From: Congregibacter sp.
Lineage (GTDB): Bacteria; Pseudomonadota; Gammaproteobacteria; Pseudomonadales; Halieaceae
Length of the DNA: 8,708 nucleotides
Direction of reading: 5' to 3'
NCBI GenBank assembly: GCA_013911345.1
Contig: JACETJ010000044.1
Coordinates: forward strand, 1-8,708
The translations under genes and the position numbers were made by a program. The notes beneath the pieces are model-generated. The model was given only the letters and a program-made list of their open reading frames with translations. It was not told where the DNA came from and made no database searches. Shown here one piece after another: positions 6,885 through 8,708 of this stretch. The stretch's first letter is position 1. Each line of letters begins with the position of its first letter.

Positions 6885-7528
6885 TGTGATGTCCCGCGTG
6901 TGGTGGCTTTTGCCAGTAGCTTCTCGATCCGGCTTTGGGCGCGCTCTACGCGCATGGCAACGGACTGCACCGCGTCATAAAAATGCTCAAGCTCGGCTTT
7001 CGGTGGGGTCAGGCGTCCTTCTTCCAGAATGTACTCGGACACCTGCCGTTTGAGGCTGGCGCGCGCGCCCTCGCCCCAGCGGAAAAATCTGCGCAGCCCC
7101 TCGGCGATTTGGTGGCCCATCACATCACCGAGCAGATCCACCAATGGCGCCTCCCAGTCAATTTCCATGCGGGAGATCACCTGCTGCAGCGTGATGAGGC
7201 TGGCGCTGCTGCCCTGAAGCTCGATACCGCTGTTGATCAGCGTGGCTGCCGGATCATCTGACGTCGCCAGCGCCCCAAAATCTTCGAGTGTGCCGCTTAC
7301 AAAGGCATTGGGCTCCCGCTCGCAGTGGGACATCAGGCGAAGTTCGGTTCCCGTCACCAATTCGATATACAGCGTGAGATCCAGGGAGGTGATCTCGACA
7401 CCCAGTAGCGTACCGCTGAGCGTATTTAACTCTTGATGCGAGTGCGGCGCCAAAGCGATGGCTTGATTCAGGGCGCTTTCGGCGGCCGCCAGCGCGCCGC
7501 TGAGCACCGCTGGGTCGTGTTGTGTCAC
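6881..7528 (-). CDS. ubiJ: UbiJ, SCP2-domain ubiquinone biosynthesis accessory factor
   Basis: UbiJ is an accessory factor of the soluble complex that hydroxylates and methylates ubiquinone intermediates; its SCP2 lipid-binding domain holds the hydrophobic substrate. I place the start at the GTG at 7526-7528, giving 215 residues (E. coli UbiJ 201). The GTG overlaps the ubiE TGA by 4 nt (GTGA), AAGGG lies 8 nt upstream, and the next residues lead straight into the first helix of the family. The frame can be extended upstream to 7585, but that would overlap ubiE by 61 nt and add a Cys-rich, unlikely N-terminus. The SCP2-like domain spans about 25-130 (Val-Ser-Gly-Thr-Leu-Glu-Asp-Phe, then Gly-Ile-Glu-Leu-Gln-Gly). 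A conserved-looking [11 protein letters not shown] follows at about 125-135, and the C-terminus is helical and may form a coiled coil. Identification rests largely on the position between ubiE and ubiB. Confidence 0.92.
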   Translation of the reverse strand: MTQHDPAVLSGALAAAESALNQAIALAPHSHQELNTLSGTLLGVEITSLDLTLYIELVTGTELRLMSHCEREPNAFVSGTLEDFGALATSDDPAATLINSGIELQGSSASLITLQQVISRMEIDWEAPLVDLLGDVMGHQIAEGLRRFFRWGEGARASLKRQVSEYILEEGRLTPPKAELEHFYDAVQSVAMRVERAQSRIEKLLAKATTRGTSQ

Positions 7529-8301
7529 GGCTTGAACCCTTGGTGCACCGCAACAATACCGCCTGTCATGTTGTGATAGCGGCACTCAGCGAATCCAGCA
7601 TCTTCCATCATCCCCAGCAGCGTGTCCTGGTCGGGGTGCTTGCGGATCGACTCTGCGAGATAGCGGTAACTCTCCGCGTCCTGGGCAATCAAACGGCCCA
7701 TCGCCGGCAGTATCTGAAAGGAGTACTGATCATAGGCTTTGCCCAGTAGCGGCGAGGTCGGCTTGGAAAACTCCAGAACCAGCAGACGACCACCGGGGCG
7801 CAGCACGCGCAGCATTGAGCGAAGCGCCATGTCTTTATCCGTCACGTTCCTGAGGCCAAAAGCAATGGTGATGCAGTCAACGCTGTTGTCTTCAAAGGGC
7901 AGCGCCTGTGCGTCGGCCTGAACGACCTCGATATTGCCTGTCGCGCCTTTGTCAATGAGTCGGTCGCGGCCGACCTCCAGCATGGCGGCGTTGATGTCGG
8001 CGAGGATGACCTGTCCCTCAGGCCCCACCAGCCGAGAGAATCGGGCAGCGAGGTCGCCAGTACCTCCAGCAATATCGAGTATGGTCTGCCCGGGGCGGGC
8101 CGCGCTGAGTTCAATAGTGAATCGCTTCCACAGACGATGAACGCCCCCGGACATCAAATCGTTCATCAAGTCGTAGCGGCTGGCTACCGAGTCAAAAACG
8201 CCACGCACCATACCGGCCTTGGCATCCCGATCGACTTGGGTGAAGCCAAAATCAGTAGTGTCCTCGTCGCGATCTGCGCGCCCGGTGGCCTCGTCATTCA
8301 T
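7525..8301 (-). CDS. ubiE: Ubiquinone/menaquinone C-methyltransferase UbiE
   Basis: UbiE is the S-adenosylmethionine-dependent C-methyltransferase that methylates the quinone ring in ubiquinone biosynthesis and, where present, menaquinone biosynthesis. The 258-residue product (E. coli 251) shows the first UbiE/COQ5 signature at about 43-58 (Tyr-Asp-x-Met-Asn, Met-Ser-Gly-Gly-x-His, Trp), SAM motif I at 74-84 ([11 protein letters not shown]), an acidic motif II at Ala-Asp-Ile-Asn (101-104), Asp-Ala-Gln-Ala-Leu-Pro-Phe (130-136), and the second signature at 165-181 (Arg-Val-Leu-Arg-Pro-Gly-Gly through Glu-Phe-Ser-Lys-Pro). The start is the ATG at 8299-8301. Its Shine-Dalgarno is poor (GGAA about 8 nt upstream), and a GC-rich hairpin sits 19 nt upstream, so initiation may be modulated. 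It is the first gene after the 96-nt gap and probably heads the ubi-his-tat transcript. Confidence 0.98.
   Translation of the reverse strand: MNDEATGRADRDEDTTDFGFTQVDRDAKAGMVRGVFDSVASRYDLMNDLMSGGVHRLWKRFTIELSAARPGQTILDIAGGTGDLAARFSRLVGPEGQVILADINAAMLEVGRDRLIDKGATGNIEVVQADAQALPFEDNSVDCITIAFGLRNVTDKDMALRSMLRVLRPGGRLLVLEFSKPTSPLLGKAYDQYSFQILPAMGRLIAQDAESYRYLAESIRKHPDQDTLLGMMEDAGFAECRYHNMTGGIVAVHQGFKP
7537..7541 (-). promoter_or_regulatory. Probable Shine-Dalgarno site of ubiJ within ubiE
   Basis: AAGGG on the minus strand, 8 nt before the GTG at 7526-7528, inside the last codons of ubiE. It helps decide for the GTG start over the longer upstream reading. Confidence 0.5.
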
Positions 8302-8320
8302 GTGTCGCGTTCCGTCGTCG

Positions 8321-8346
8321 CGCCGGCCTTCTGCCGGCGGGCCGGC
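8321..8346. repeat. GC-rich hairpin region with three GCCGGC copies upstream of ubiE
   Basis: Three GCCGGC hexamers (8322-8327, 8333-8338, 8341-8346) lie within 26 nt. CGCCGGC (8321-8327) pairs with GCCGGCG (8333-8339) across a 5-nt loop in a perfect 7-bp stem. An alternative stem pairs GCCGGCC (8322-8328) with GGCCGGC (8340-8346), so two mutually exclusive folds are possible. No U-run follows on either strand, so it is not a standard intrinsic terminator. In the ubiE transcript it would lie 19 nt before the start codon. Confidence 0.6.
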
Positions 8347-8347
8347 A

Positions 8348-8376
8348 AGTGTACCTGAGCGCAGGGATTGTGTTCA
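8348..8376 (-). promoter_or_regulatory. Weak candidate sigma-70 promoter for ubiE
   Basis: On the minus strand TGAACA (8371-8376) and TACACT (8348-8353) are separated by 17 nt, each matching 4 of 6 consensus bases. A transcript from here would begin just before or within the GCCGGC hairpin. Such matches are common by chance, so this is only a candidate; ubiE could instead be read through from the DUF971 gene. Confidence 0.25.
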
Positions 8377-8397
8377 GGGGGAAGGGAGGGGGTCGAA

Positions 8398-8708
8398 TCA
8401 GGGGTCGAAATGCAGAACCTGCACTTCGGGGTCGCGGGATTTGCCCGCTGCTGAGAGTTGCTGCAGATACTGCTGCCAGTAATGATCCTGGCGTTCGGCC
8501 AGATCTCTCAGGTAACGCCAGCTATAGAGACCGGAGTCGTGTCCGTCGTCAAAGGCGATCTGTACTGCGTAATGCCCCACGGGCTCGATACGCGCTATGC
8601 AGACCGATGACTTCCCAGTTTGCAGCACTTCCTGACCGGGGCCGTGGCCTCTCACCTCAGCCGAGGGAGAGAAAACTCTCAGAAATTCCGCGCTCAGTTG
8701 ATACGTTG
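8398..8708 (-). CDS. DUF971 domain protein (gamma-butyrobetaine hydroxylase N-terminal-like), 5' end outside window
   Basis: A small conserved protein of the DUF971 family, the domain also found at the N-terminus of gamma-butyrobetaine hydroxylase; its own function is not known to me. The frame is open past the GTG at 8653-8655 to the window edge, and those 17 extra codons read as family sequence (Ala-Glu-Phe-Leu-Arg-Val-Phe-Ser-Pro-Ser-Ala-Glu-Val), so that GTG is not the start. In all, 102 residues are visible and perhaps 20-25 are missing. Conserved-looking features are Gly-His-Gly-Pro-Gly-Gln, Ile-Glu-Pro-Val-Gly-His-Tyr-Ala-Val and Phe-Asp-Asp-Gly-His-Asp-Ser-Gly-Leu-Tyr-Ser-Trp-Arg-Tyr-Leu. 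From memory, the Pseudomonas homologue lies next to hslVU, and a polyhydroxyalkanoate cluster separates it from ubiE; here it directly precedes ubiE. It may be co-transcribed with ubiE. Confidence 0.9.
   Translation of the reverse strand, partial: TYQLSAEFLRVFSPSAEVRGHGPGQEVLQTGKSSVCIARIEPVGHYAVQIAFDDGHDSGLYSWRYLRDLAERQDHYWQQYLQQLSAAGKSRDPEVQVLHFDP

Noticed and set aside
8321..8346. Intrinsic terminator after the DUF971 gene
   Set aside because: The GC stem is strong, but no run of U follows it on the minus strand, so a standard Rho-independent terminator is not supported.
1..8708. Mobile element, CRISPR array, tRNA or defence system
   Set aside because: No transposase, integrase, spaced direct repeats, tRNA-like cloverleaf or defence-type protein is visible; coding sequence is nearly continuous and composed of housekeeping genes.

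Overview
The window looks like chromosomal DNA from a marine-type gammaproteobacterium. It is moderately GC-rich, and its gene order ubiE-ubiJ-ubiB-hisI-hisE-tatA-tatB-tatC is the one I recall from Pseudomonas and relatives (E. coli has ubiE-ubiJ-ubiB-tatABC without the his genes). A separate, unfused hisI and hisE pair and an OprO/OprP-type porin also fit a non-enteric gammaproteobacterium, perhaps of the Cellvibrionales/Halieaceae kind. That lineage guess is inference only.

Layout: almost everything is one compact minus-strand gene train read from right to left. At the right edge is a DUF971 gene with its 5' end outside the window. A 96-nt gap follows, holding a GC-rich hairpin and a weak candidate promoter. 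Next come ubiE, ubiJ and ubiB (ubiquinone biosynthesis), with 4-nt overlaps at each junction. A 32-nt gap with a 15-nt palindrome leads to hisI and hisE (histidine steps 2 and 3), which abut exactly. Then come tatA, tatB and tatC (twin-arginine protein export). The last gene is an MscS-family channel with a large periplasmic N-terminal domain, starting 2 nt after tatC. At the left edge a plus-strand OprO/OprP-like porin converges on the channel gene with only 29 nt between their stop codons.

How they work together: ubiE, ubiJ and ubiB supply ubiquinone for the respiratory chain. TatABC exports folded proteins, many of them cofactor-bearing redox enzymes of that chain, so quinone and Tat genes are plausible partners. 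The two his genes are a metabolic insertion shared with Pseudomonas. The MscS channel and the porin are envelope proteins; only the channel appears translationally linked to the tat genes.

Three gene boundaries need care. The channel starts at an ATG (3153), not at the upstream TTG. ubiJ starts at a GTG (7528) that overlaps the ubiE stop. The DUF971 frame stays open to the window edge. I saw no mobile element, tRNA, rRNA, CRISPR array or defence system. Overall this is an ordinary housekeeping region with a few small points of interest.
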